In this document: piece by piece, positions 18,985 to 27,534 of the stretch
Layout of the letters: each line of letters begins with the position of its first letter
Position numbering within the stretch: position 1 is the first letter of the stretch
Assembly: GCA_938041955.1 (NCBI GenBank)
Contig: CALISD010000060.1
Location: forward strand, 1 to 64,000
Direction: 5' to 3'
Length of the DNA stretch: 64,000 nt
From: an uncultured Granulosicoccaceae bacterium
Lineage (GTDB): Bacteria > Pseudomonadota > Gammaproteobacteria > Granulosicoccales > Granulosicoccaceae
Made by a program: the position numbers and the translations under genes
Notes under the pieces: generated by a model
The model's database searches: none
What the model was told of the DNA's origin: nothing
What the model saw: only the letters and a program-made list of their open reading frames with translations

Positions 18985-19659
18985 ATGAATGTTAATAAAT
19001 CACAGCTACGAAATTTCGGCCTTGTATTGGCGCTACCGGTCGCTGCTATCGGTGCAGTATCAGTTGCGACAGATAACATGTCATCTTTGGTAGCGCACGG
19101 TCCGGTGCAACAAGGGCACGTAGATGTGGATTGTGTTGGTTGTCATTCCATAGGGGTAGGTACTGTCCGGCAGCAGATACAGGCTAACTTGGCTTACGCT
19201 CTTGGCAAGAGATCGACCAGCGTTAACTTCGGTTTTCAGCCGGTCACCTCAATTCAATGTTTGAGTTGTCATGATAGACCGAATGAGCGTCATCCGATCT
19301 ACCGCTTCAACGAACCCCGGTTTGCGGACGTTCGTTCATCGTTAGAGGTGAATTCCTGTGTCGGGTGCCATTCTGAACATGTCGATTCACGTGTGTCGGT
19401 CAGTGAGACCCTTTGCAGTCACTGTCATGATGATCTGGTGTTGAAGAATGATCCATTAGATGTCCAGCATGATCAGTTGGTGGTGGACGATGCCTGGAGT
19501 TCGTGTTTAGGCTGCCATGATTTTCACGGCAATCATCCGCATGAGTCTCAAACATTGTTGAGCGATGCATTCCCTGTTGAAGCAATCAGGGATTATTTCG
19601 GGAATGGGTCTGACCCGTATGGTAGTCAAAAAATATATGAAGCGACATTCGATGACTAA
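18985..19659 (+). CDS. Exported pentahaem c-type cytochrome
   Basis: A 224-residue multihaem cytochrome c. Five CxxCH haem-attachment motifs are visible: CVGCH (50-54), CLSCH (92-96), CVGCH (125-129), CSHCH (144-148) and CLGCH (174-178), plus extra histidines that could be distal ligands. The N-terminus (about 30 residues with a hydrophobic core) is a signal peptide or an anchor, placing the protein in the periplasm. Motif spacing resembles NapC/NirT- and cytochrome-c3-type electron carriers but does not match one named enzyme. It is the first gene of a three-gene operon: the next gene overlaps its end and encodes a monohaem protein, and the third encodes a b-type membrane protein. It likely shuttles electrons between that membrane protein and a periplasmic partner. 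Confidence 0.86.
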   Translation: MNVNKSQLRNFGLVLALPVAAIGAVSVATDNMSSLVAHGPVQQGHVDVDCVGCHSIGVGTVRQQIQANLAYALGKRSTSVNFGFQPVTSIQCLSCHDRPNERHPIYRFNEPRFADVRSSLEVNSCVGCHSEHVDSRVSVSETLCSHCHDDLVLKNDPLDVQHDQLVVDDAWSSCLGCHDFHGNHPHESQTLLSDAFPVEAIRDYFGNGSDPYGSQKIYEATFDD

Positions 19660-20506
19660 TACGGGTTTGGTGTTGAGTAGTTTTTTTTGCTGCCTGGGTA
19701 TCTACCTGTTTGTGGCGGCACCTCCGGAACTGCCAGATGTGAAAGCTGCCGTAATCCAGGATCGGGCCATAGATGTATCGAACATGTTTAATGCTATGAA
19801 CGCAATAAATGACGCTGCAAGACGTATCTACACGAGTCGTATTGTTGGTGGTGGAAAAGAAGCTGGACTGGAATTTGGTGAGGATTGGGCTGAGCCTTCA
19901 GTTGACAAGGGGCCATTGCCGGCACTGTTTACACGACTGGTAGCTGGTCGAATGGAATCGAAACCGCCACCATTGGGCCTCTATCTGGGTTCCGACAAGC
20001 CTATCAATCAATCTAATTTATTTAGTGGACAACAGGCTCTGGGGTTCGATCGCTTAAAAGAGACGCAATTGTCTGTATTTCTAAAGTCTGATGATGCCGG
20101 TTATGTTGCCATGTATCCGGATATTGCTTCAGCTAAGCCTTGTGTCAGTTGTCATAATGAACACGCTGATAGTCCAAAAACCGATTGGGAAATGAATGAT
20201 GTCATGGGTGCTACCACCTGGACATACCCGAGAGACTTGTTGAGTTCAGCGGAATACCTTGAGATAACTGATGCTTTTTATACATCTGTACAGGAGGCGT
20301 ATCAAACGTATCTTGATAAAGTCGAGAAATTTCAAAGTAGTGTGGTAATTTCGAATGATTGGCCGGAAAAAAACAAAAGAGCATTGCCGGACGCCGCTAC
20401 TTTTATGGCTGCAGTGCAGGTGGAGTCAGCCAGCACGGTATTAAATGATCTCGTCTTGAATCCTTCAGCGAAATTTGAAAATGTTGATTTGCCCGGGTTC
20501 CAATGA
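19637..20506 (+). CDS. Tll0287-like (DUF3365) monohaem c protein
   Basis: A 289-residue membrane-anchored periplasmic haem protein. I start at ATG 19637; an ATG at 19652 is equally possible, and longer in-frame starts would overlap the cytochrome gene by nearly 100 bp. One N-terminal transmembrane helix (VLSSFFCCLGIYLFVAA) precedes a Tll0287-like domain that contains the single haem motif CVSCH (about 169-173) within the family signature AKPCVSCHNEHADSPKTDW, followed by MGATTWTYP. Tll0287-like domains are known as c-haem PAS-like modules, often sensory. There is no output domain here, so it may work as a haem subunit. The next gene starts in an ATGA overlap with its stop. Confidence 0.82.
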   Translation: MKRHSMTNTGLVLSSFFCCLGIYLFVAAPPELPDVKAAVIQDRAIDVSNMFNAMNAINDAARRIYTSRIVGGGKEAGLEFGEDWAEPSVDKGPLPALFTRLVAGRMESKPPPLGLYLGSDKPINQSNLFSGQQALGFDRLKETQLSVFLKSDDAGYVAMYPDIASAKPCVSCHNEHADSPKTDWEMNDVMGATTWTYPRDLLSSAEYLEITDAFYTSVQEAYQTYLDKVEKFQSSVVISNDWPEKNKRALPDAATFMAAVQVESASTVLNDLVLNPSAKFENVDLPGFQ

Positions 20507-20994
20507 CAGAGCTGCTCGAGCTGGTTCGTGCCCGCCCGTACATCGTATTGGGTGTTCTCGGTGTTATTCTCATTCTTGTTTTATTGGATTCCGGGGTTAT
20601 CGTTAACACTGTGCCTCCAGATAGGTTATTTGCGTGGCAAGTCGTGACGGGGCTCTTGTTGACAATGCTTCTTCTGTATCAGTGGGTACTCTTGCTGTTG
20701 CGGGTTTTCGGTGGAAATGTACGGTCACATTACAAAGCGCATCGTTGGGTAGGTGTCGTGTGTACTGTATTCTTTGCACTACACGCACTCAGCTTTGGTT
20801 ATGGCTGGACAAATACACTCGCGATTGTCTTCTGCCTGAGCGCTGTCACTGGTCTATTGAATCGAGAGGTAATCACTTACCGCAAGCCGTGGAAATATAA
20901 ACTATGGTATTGGTCACACGTTACGCTTTCGGTTAATTTGGTGCCACTGATTGCAGTGCACGTTTGGGTTGCACTTGTCTATGAAGGTTTTTAG
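20503..20994 (+). CDS. Four-helix b-type cytochrome-like membrane protein
   Basis: A 163-residue integral membrane protein with about four helices (about residues 12-30, 43-67, 80-112 and 134-158). Histidines at 76, 80, 94, 139 and 153 sit in or next to helices and could ligate one or two b haems, as in the ferric-reductase-like/cytochrome b561 folds. This resemblance is inferred from size and His placement, not from a firm motif. The gene is third in the haem operon, with a 4-bp ATGA overlap to the Tll0287-like gene, so translation is probably coupled. It may pass electrons between the quinone pool and the two periplasmic cytochromes. Confidence 0.7.
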   Translation: MTELLELVRARPYIVLGVLGVILILVLLDSGVIVNTVPPDRLFAWQVVTGLLLTMLLLYQWVLLLLRVFGGNVRSHYKAHRWVGVVCTVFFALHALSFGYGWTNTLAIVFCLSAVTGLLNREVITYRKPWKYKLWYWSHVTLSVNLVPLIAVHVWVALVYEGF

Positions 20995-21031
20995 AAGTTA
21001 AACCTCGCGCCGGTCTATGGTCGGCATCATC

Positions 21032-21061
21032 GCTTCGGGCTTCGGGCTTCGGGCTTCGGGC
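21032..21061. repeat. Short tandem repeat (GCTTCGG, four copies)
   Basis: The 7-mer GCTTCGG is repeated head-to-tail four times directly after the haem operon, and a GCTTTGG variant follows. Such a tract is prone to slippage. It lies in the 220-bp gap before the LRR-kinase gene. Further on, a GGTG/CACC hairpin followed by TGTTTTTA near 21090-21115 may end transcription. Confidence 0.6.
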
Positions 21062-21214
21062 TTTGGCTCGAAGCTCTGATTGACGGGGTGCCTCCGGGGT
21101 CACCTGTTTTTATAGGGTTGAGTGAAAGACGTAAAGATCAAATCATTACGTATATGCAGTTTGCTCTGTGTTCTATTATAGTGGCCACCCATTGTATGAT
21201 CGGACCTCGCTATC

Positions 21215-22558
21215 TTGCACACTATCGCTGACCTTAACTCGGGAGCTCTTGCCGGAGTTACTCGCTTAAGAATTTCTGAAAGCCTTACGGAATTTCCCAC
21301 TGAAATATTTGGTCTTGCTGATACTTTGGAGACGCTTGACCTTTCGGGGAATAAGCTCAGTCGGCTTCCCATGGATTTTGGGCGTCTGCACAAGCTGAAA
21401 ATCCTGTTCATGTCGGATAACGACTTTGAGGTGCTACCAGGTGTTCTGGCCGGGTGTCCAGCGCTGAGCATGATCGGTTTTAAGGCGAATAGAATTCATA
21501 CCGTGCCAGAGAACGCGTTGCCAGTAGATACGCGGTGGTTGATTCTGACTGATAATAAAATCGATGCGTTACCCGATTCCATGGGCTCATTGCACAAGCT
21601 GCAAAAACTGATGCTTGCAGGGAACAGGCTCACCACATTGCCAGAGCCTATGCAAAAGTGCAGTGCGCTAGAGTTGGTGCGCATTTCCGCGAACAACTTC
21701 AGCGCCATGCCTGAGTTCCTGTTGCAACTGCCAAAACTCGCATGGGTCGCCTTTTCAGGTAACCCGTTTTGTCAAGTGTTCGATAAACCAACGCTACGAA
21801 ACGTTGGCTTTGACGATCTGGCGCTCGGGCAAGAATTGGGGGAAGGGGCTTCAGGCGTTATAAGTAAAGCGACATGGCTTACCACACCGGATGGTTTGGA
21901 AAATACCGATGGACCGGTCGCTGTAAAAACATTTAAAGGTGAGGTAACCAGTGATGGTTACCCGCAAGACGAATTGAGTGCCTGCGTTGCCGCCGGTAAG
22001 CACGTAAACCTGGTAGAGCTCATAGCGCAGATTGAGGATGCACATGGATTGGGTTTGGTAATGGCCTTAATCGATGACAGTTTCAGTAATCTAGGTGAAC
22101 CACCAACCTTACAAAGCTGTACCAGAGATCACTTCCGTGATGAGTTTTCGTTGACGACTGCCGCGGTGATAAAAATTGTTCGCTGTGTGGCAGATACGAT
22201 GATTCATTTACATCTAAAAGGCATCTCACATGGTGATCTGTATGCGCATAATATTTTGATCAATGAAGAGGCCGATGTGCTGTTTGGCGATTTTGGCGCT
22301 GCGTCGAACTACTTGTCCGTAAGTAGCGAACAAGCAGAAGCCTTGCAAGGTGTTGAGGTACGCGCATTTGGGTGTTTGCTTGAAGATTTGCTGGCGATTG
22401 GGTGCGATAGCGACGATTTCCGGGGTGCTGTCGATCGCTTGGATTTTCTTAAGCATCGCTGCATGGATCCGAAAGGCTGTTCTCGCCCCACGTTCGCTGA
22501 AATTAGATCTGACTTAATTTCAATTGGTGAAGAGCATAGTCGGCCAGGCCATAGATAA
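21215..22558 (+). CDS. Leucine-rich-repeat protein kinase fusion
   Basis: A 447-residue fusion of a leucine-rich-repeat domain (about residues 10-190, six or so repeats of the LxxLxLSxNxLxxLP type, e.g. LETLDLSGNKLSRLP) and a Ser/Thr-like protein kinase domain (about 205-440). Kinase motifs are the glycine loop LGEGASGVI, the VAIK lysine in VAVKTF, the catalytic loop SHGDLYAHNILI (HGD with YAHN in place of HRDLKxxN), and DFG in FGDFGAAS. The APE and later motifs are weak, so the kinase is divergent. It starts at TTG 21215: an in-frame stop lies 18 bp upstream, leaving no other start, and the residue pattern matches family members that begin MHTL. It is cytosolic and probably acts in signalling; substrate unknown. 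Confidence 0.82.
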   Translation: MHTIADLNSGALAGVTRLRISESLTEFPTEIFGLADTLETLDLSGNKLSRLPMDFGRLHKLKILFMSDNDFEVLPGVLAGCPALSMIGFKANRIHTVPENALPVDTRWLILTDNKIDALPDSMGSLHKLQKLMLAGNRLTTLPEPMQKCSALELVRISANNFSAMPEFLLQLPKLAWVAFSGNPFCQVFDKPTLRNVGFDDLALGQELGEGASGVISKATWLTTPDGLENTDGPVAVKTFKGEVTSDGYPQDELSACVAAGKHVNLVELIAQIEDAHGLGLVMALIDDSFSNLGEPPTLQSCTRDHFRDEFSLTTAAVIKIVRCVADTMIHLHLKGISHGDLYAHNILINEEADVLFGDFGAASNYLSVSSEQAEALQGVEVRAFGCLLEDLLAIGCDSDDFRGAVDRLDFLKHRCMDPKGCSRPTFAEIRSDLISIGEEHSRPGHR

Positions 22559-22717
22559 GTATTGAAGAATCTGCTGTTGGTTTGTTGAGCTTCATTAGGC
22601 GGGTGCATGCATTGCCGGGTTTCTTAATTTTCAGAGAGTGTAAGATCACCGTAGGTTATCGGGTTGCTCATGCGATTCGGTAGCCCGGATCTATAGATTA
22701 AATATCAGGAGAACTAT

Positions 22718-23452
22718 GTGGCAGAGCTAAATAGAATCGCTCTTCTTATTGATTGTGACAATGTGAGTCACACCTCCATAGAGGGTGTGATTGAGGAGCT
22801 ATCCAAGTTGGGGATGGTAAACGTTAGGCACGCCCATGGAGACTGGAAGAGCCCTTCGCTTACAGGTTGGGTGGATAAACTGCATCCGCACGCTATTCGA
22901 CCTATGCAGCAATTTGCTTACACTAAAGGGAAAAATGCCACTGATTCGGCAATGATTATTGATGCCATGGATCTGTTGTACAGCGACACGGTAGACGCGT
23001 TTGCTTTAATGACCAGTGACAGTGACTTCACCCCTTTGGTGATGAGGTTGCTGGAGAGCGGGTTGCCGGTTTATGGGTTTGGAGAAAAGAAAACGCCACA
23101 GCCATTTGTGCAGGCTTGTTCAACTTTCATCTACACTGAAAATCTGTCAAATGATAAAGAAGGTAAGGAAGACAAAGAAAATAATAAACCGGCGAAGAGG
23201 ACCGGCAAAGCGAAGCTCAGGCAAAATGCAGCATTGGTCAAGTTGCTGAGAACGGCAGTGCAGCAAACATCCGGGGATGATGACTGGGCGCCAATGAGCA
23301 AAGTCGGAAAGTATATATCCAACAACAGTTCCTTTTCGCCGATTAATTATGGCTATAAGAAATTGGGCGATCTCATTCGGGCAACTGACTTGTTTGATAC
23401 CGAGATGAGAAATGATGGAAAGGCTATGTATATAAAGGACTCCCGGAAGTAA
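22718..23452 (+). CDS. NYN-domain protein with C-terminal OST-HTH/LOTUS domain
   Basis: A 244-residue protein with an N-terminal NYN (PIN-like RNase; LabA/DUF88) domain at about 5-145 and an OST-HTH/LOTUS RNA-binding domain at about 175-240 (MSKVGKYISNNSSF and YKKLGDLIRATDLF). Acidic metal-binding residues are visible at LLIDCDNVS, DSAMIIDAMDLL and TSDSDFTPLV, the family active site. A Lys/Glu linker (about 145-170) joins the two. NYN-OST-HTH proteins are thought to degrade or sense RNA; substrate unknown. It starts at GTG after AGGAGAAC; the ATG three bases upstream is out of frame and stops within five codons. A strong terminator follows at 23469. Confidence 0.83.
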   Translation: MAELNRIALLIDCDNVSHTSIEGVIEELSKLGMVNVRHAHGDWKSPSLTGWVDKLHPHAIRPMQQFAYTKGKNATDSAMIIDAMDLLYSDTVDAFALMTSDSDFTPLVMRLLESGLPVYGFGEKKTPQPFVQACSTFIYTENLSNDKEGKEDKENNKPAKRTGKAKLRQNAALVKLLRTAVQQTSGDDDWAPMSKVGKYISNNSSFSPINYGYKKLGDLIRATDLFDTEMRNDGKAMYIKDSRK

Positions 23453-23468
23453 TGTTTTTTGGTGATAT

Positions 23469-23491
23469 CGGGGCTTTACAGCCCCGTTTCT
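23469..23491 (+). terminator. Rho-independent terminator
   Basis: A perfect 7-bp GC-rich stem, CGGGGCT and AGCCCCG with a TTAC tetraloop, is followed by TTTCT. It lies 17 bp past the stop of the NYN gene and is a textbook intrinsic terminator. Confidence 0.85.
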
Positions 23492-23790
23492 ACTCACATC
23501 ATTTCACTTTTTTCGTGCCAACTTCTGTATGTCAGAAACAGCGTAGTCAATAGTTCGCAGCTAATGCTGTGTTGTTCCCATCTATTCTGTCTGTGTTGCG
23601 TCTGGAGCATATATGGGCGAAGTGAACCGTCCATAGGCCAGCGAAGATGTTATACATCGTAGCGTCCTTGGTAGACATATCAAGGCATGTGACTATCGGC
23701 CGCCACATGCAGTATATCAGTTGTTGTTGAGTGTCTTTTGCTTGTAGTGCTCGACGAATTTTTTAATGAGTAGGTTGTAGGGTAGTAGTA

Positions 23791-26700
23791 ATGCCGTTTA
23801 AGAAGTTTTGCCGTAATGTATGTCTCAGGAGGTGCCAAAGCACGCTCCGCGCAACAGTGGCGTTGATTATAACGCTGATAACCGGGTACGCCGTTGCTGA
23901 CGACACTGAAGTCTTCTTTGGAAGTCAAAGTCAACCCAACGTTCTGCTGGTTATTGATGTCTCAGGCTCGATGTCAGGCCTGGATGGCGGTACCACAACC
24001 AGATTGGACAGGCTCAAGGCTGCGCTAAACGAAATGTTAGCTGCCACGACGGACATCAATGTCGGGCTAATGGCTTATAACGGCGTAGGCAATCATTTTA
24101 TACACGCGATAAAACCAATAACAGAAAACAGAGATGCGCTTTTGGCATCGATAAATGGATTGACTGCAAACAACGGCACTCCCACTGTAATGGCTTTGCA
24201 CGATGCAAAATTGTATTTTAGCGGTGAGCCGCTAAGTACTGCCAGGCGAAGATCATACAGCTCATATAATTATAGCTGCATAGACCCGAATATGGTGACC
24301 TATGAGTGTTGGGGAAACCCTCCCAAAATAGATAAAAAAGGAAATGTGAAGCCGCAAGGCATATATACAGGTGACTATGCGAAAGTAATGCGCTTGCCTG
24401 ATCCCGATGCTTACACACTTGGGCCTGTGTCTGTTGACCCGGCACTGGAAGCGGGGAGAATAGTTCGACACGAACATTGCACAGAGTCCAATCTGGACCA
24501 TGAGTCATGTTCAGACGAAGAAATAGTGGGGGCGGTGACATACAATTCCCCGATAACCAGCGAGTGTCAGTCAAATCATATAGTGTTGCTGACTGACGGA
24601 GCGCCGGTCAGCAATTCTTTTACTGAAGCACGGGCTGATTTAATTCAAGCCGAAATTGGCATAACAGCATGCCAGGACTTACTCGAAGTAGGTTTTCCAG
24701 CAGGTGGTCGCTGTGGTGCTGACTTGGCGCGCCATATGGCTACCACCGATTTTGTACCTGATTCCGCTAAAGTAAATAACGTTATCACTCACACAATTGG
24801 GCTTGAGTTAGTCGAAGAGTGGCCATGGCTATCATCATTGTCTGAAGGACTTGGGCTTGGCGGGGGGCATTATCCGGCAACTTCCGCTCAATCATTGATT
24901 GATGCGTTTGAATCAATTGTTGGCGTCGCAGAAACAGAGCTGAGCACCTTTGTTGCACCGGCCATCAGCGTTGATCGCTTCTCTGGTTTATCGCATCGCG
25001 ATGACGTGTACCTTGCTTTGTTCAAACCAAGTGCACAGGCAAGCTGGGAAGGGAATTTAAAACGATACAGTTTTTCCGGTGCCACCCCGGTATTAAGAGA
25101 TGTAGACGGAGAGGTAGCAATAGATCCAGCAACCGGAACCTTTAATGCCACCGCGAAGAGTTGGTGGTCGACAACCCCGGATGGTAACACCGTGAGCCTT
25201 GGCGGCGCGGCAGGCGCATTGGGTACCAGTCGAAACGTCTATACCCATTTCAACAGTAATGACTTAACTGATCCGGGAAACGCTGTTCATGAAGACAATG
25301 CGGCCATTAGCGCTATAGATCACCTTGAAGTACCCACGTTAGATAGAAGTAATCTCCTGCAGTGGGCTCGAGGCGTTGATGTACTTGACTACGACGAAGA
25401 CCCAACGACAACTACGCGCAAGCAAATTGGGGATCCGCTTCATTCCCAGCCAGTGCTCGTTACCTATGGAAAAATTCTGGATTCGGTTGTTCCGGAATCC
25501 GTCGCTTTCTTCGGTACCAATCAGGGCTATTTGCATGCCATTGATACCGAAACCGGTCTGGAGGTGTTTTCATTCATCCCTTCGGAGCTGTTGCGTAACC
25601 TGAAGGTTTTCTATAGCAACAAACGCAGGGCCAGTAAGCTTTATGGGCTGGATGGTGATCTAACGACCTGGATTCAGGATGAAAATAAAGACGGAATCAT
25701 TAATGGTGATGATACAGCTTACCTCTATGTTGGCATGCGTCGCGGCGGTAACAATTACTATGCCTTGGATGTCACTGACAAAACTATGCCAAAGCATTTG
25801 TGGAAAATTAAAGGTGGTCCGGGTGGCGATGAAGGCTTCGAGGGTCTTGGGCAAAGTTGGTCCAAGCCAACACTTCAAACCATTAATATCAGTGGCACTG
25901 CAACCAAGGTACTAATATTTGCTGGTGGCTACGATCCCATGCAGGACAACGCCAACATCAGATCAGTCGATACGATAGGCAATACCATTTTTATAGTAAA
26001 CGCAAAAACCGGCGCGTTGATCTGGAAAGCTGCTACGACTGACTATCCAGAAATGGTGTACAGCATTCCATCTGACCTAAATGTTATTGATATTGATGGT
26101 GATGGGTTGGCCGATCAAATTTATGTCGGTGATATGGGAGGGCAGGTGTGGAGGTTCGATTTTAACAAAGCTGCTACAACGACAGACGATTTGGTTACTG
26201 GTGGAGTGATTGCCAGTCTTGCATTGGACGCTTCTGATGGGCTCAGAAGGTTCTTTTATCCACCGGATATTGCATTGATAAAGGGCGAAGGCACGACCAG
26301 TAGCTTCCTGTCTGTTTCAATTGGTTCTGGCAACCGTGCCCATCCTCTGGATAAGACTGTAGAAGATCGCTTTTATATGATAAGGCAACATGACATATTT
26401 GACGCACCAGCGGGGTATGGTATCAATGGTGATTCCTTTGCAGGCTACAGGCCTGTCACGGAGGCAGATCTATACGATGCCACTAATAACAATATTGGTA
26501 GCACAGACGTCACCATCTCTAACACCGCCAGGGCGGAGCTTGACGCGGCAAAAGGGTGGATGTTGAGGCTCACCGAGCCCGGTGAGAAAGTGCTGTCGCA
26601 ATCGCTGACTGCAAGCTTCAGTGTAAACTTTACTACCTACCTGCCAGATTCAGGCGCCAGCGACATATGCTCAGCTTCTATCGGTAGCAGCAGATTGTAC

Positions 26701-26946
26701 AGAGTTAGTGTCAGAGACGCGACTCCAACCAATAGTGGGCCGCCGGAGGAAGTGCTGGATTTGAACGATCCCAATCGTAGAAAGGATCGCTACAGCGGGA
26801 TTGAAGGCGGTGGGATTGCATCTGCGCCGTATCTATATTTTGACCCTGAAGGTGGTGTTAATGTCGGGCAAGGCACAGGCCCTTTTGACGTCTTAACAGA
26901 CTCGAAGCAACAAAGGATCTTCTGGTCGGAGGAGCCTGATGGTTGA
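23791..26946 (+). CDS. PilY1-like protein with VWA domain
   Basis: A 1051-residue exported protein. After a basic start and a hydrophobic segment (about 20-37, ending AVADD), an N-terminal von Willebrand A domain begins with LLVIDVSGSMSG (MIDAS motif DxSxS). The VWA is broken by a cysteine-bearing insertion (about 145-250). The C-terminal half is a PilY1/PilC beta-propeller (about 520-1040), with the hallmark IGDPLHSQPVLVTYG, a calcium-binding EF-like loop DENKDGIINGDD, and the closing segment DIDGDGLADQIYVGD. PilY1 proteins are adhesive tips and calcium-dependent regulators of type IV pili. No other pilus gene (minor pilins pilE, V, W, X) is in the window, so it is an orphan. Usual family length is 1000-1200. 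Confidence 0.88.
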   Translation: MPFKKFCRNVCLRRCQSTLRATVALIITLITGYAVADDTEVFFGSQSQPNVLLVIDVSGSMSGLDGGTTTRLDRLKAALNEMLAATTDINVGLMAYNGVGNHFIHAIKPITENRDALLASINGLTANNGTPTVMALHDAKLYFSGEPLSTARRRSYSSYNYSCIDPNMVTYECWGNPPKIDKKGNVKPQGIYTGDYAKVMRLPDPDAYTLGPVSVDPALEAGRIVRHEHCTESNLDHESCSDEEIVGAVTYNSPITSECQSNHIVLLTDGAPVSNSFTEARADLIQAEIGITACQDLLEVGFPAGGRCGADLARHMATTDFVPDSAKVNNVITHTIGLELVEEWPWLSSLSEGLGLGGGHYPATSAQSLIDAFESIVGVAETELSTFVAPAISVDRFSGLSHRDDVYLALFKPSAQASWEGNLKRYSFSGATPVLRDVDGEVAIDPATGTFNATAKSWWSTTPDGNTVSLGGAAGALGTSRNVYTHFNSNDLTDPGNAVHEDNAAISAIDHLEVPTLDRSNLLQWARGVDVLDYDEDPTTTTRKQIGDPLHSQPVLVTYGKILDSVVPESVAFFGTNQGYLHAIDTETGLEVFSFIPSELLRNLKVFYSNKRRASKLYGLDGDLTTWIQDENKDGIINGDDTAYLYVGMRRGGNNYYALDVTDKTMPKHLWKIKGGPGGDEGFEGLGQSWSKPTLQTINISGTATKVLIFAGGYDPMQDNANIRSVDTIGNTIFIVNAKTGALIWKAATTDYPEMVYSIPSDLNVIDIDGDGLADQIYVGDMGGQVWRFDFNKAATTTDDLVTGGVIASLALDASDGLRRFFYPPDIALIKGEGTTSSFLSVSIGSGNRAHPLDKTVEDRFYMIRQHDIFDAPAGYGINGDSFAGYRPVTEADLYDATNNNIGSTDVTISNTARAELDAAKGWMLRLTEPGEKVLSQSLTASFSVNFTTYLPDSGASDICSASIGSSRLYRVSVRDATPTNSGPPEEVLDLNDPNRRKDRYSGIEGGGIASAPYLYFDPEGGVNVGQGTGPFDVLTDSKQQRIFWSEEPDG

Positions 26947-27005
26947 TGTCGTGCTGGTCTTATCAGCGCGATAGATAAAATGGATCACCAGGATGATCTG
27001 GCATT

Positions 27006-27170
27006 CTAGTGGGTTGTGCGTGAAGTTCGTTAACAAGAATTTCATAGCCGCAGTCGTCAGAGCAAGGCGAAAAAATGCAGGCGTAGCACGGCATACGTCG
27101 AATTTTCTAACGCCGCTATCGCGGCTGTGGCTTGGATCCGTGTTACCGAACTTTCCAAACAGCTCACCAG
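27006..27170. mobile_element. MITE-like element, copy B (165 bp)
   Basis: This stretch is the near-identical reverse complement of 103-268 (about 87% by hand). It begins CTAGTGGGTTGTGCG. The other end reads AGCTCACCAG, where the terminal CTAG has decayed to CCAG, so its ends are less perfect than those of copy A. The surrounding gap (26947-27534, 588 bp) holds no other feature. Confidence 0.72.
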
Positions 27171-27534
27171 TGGATGGCCTACATGGTTTTACGGGCTATC
27201 CGGATGGTGAAACTCCCCGAATATTTTGTATTAGGCTACGGTGCCGTTATAGCGTCCCGTTTGTCGTTTGTCGTGACCGGTCTGGATTTCTTTTCCGGTA
27301 ATAATCGCTAAAACTCCTTTCCTGAGGCAGCCATGAGACTGCTGTTCTCCAGTGGAAACATTCGAAGCTAGATGTGAAGTTGCATAGCTGCTGTAGCGTT
27401 TGGTAGGTGATTTCGCGCAGAGTCTGGAGAGTGAGCAATTGCGCTGCCTGAACGTGGCGCAGGAAATTGTCATTGCATCGTTGGAAGCTCGGATGCGATA
27501 TTAACGTATAGATAGTTGTGGAGCTTAATATGTT
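27171..27534. other. Gap without a supported gene
   Basis: 364 bp between copy B of the element and the nucleotidyltransferase. Two overlapping minus frames (27231-27473 and 27247-27438) have no start signal and no recognised domain. It presumably contains the promoter for 27535. Confidence 0.4.

Noticed and set aside
27231-27473. Overlapping minus frames after the second element copy
   Set aside because: No start signals, no domain and conflicting frames.
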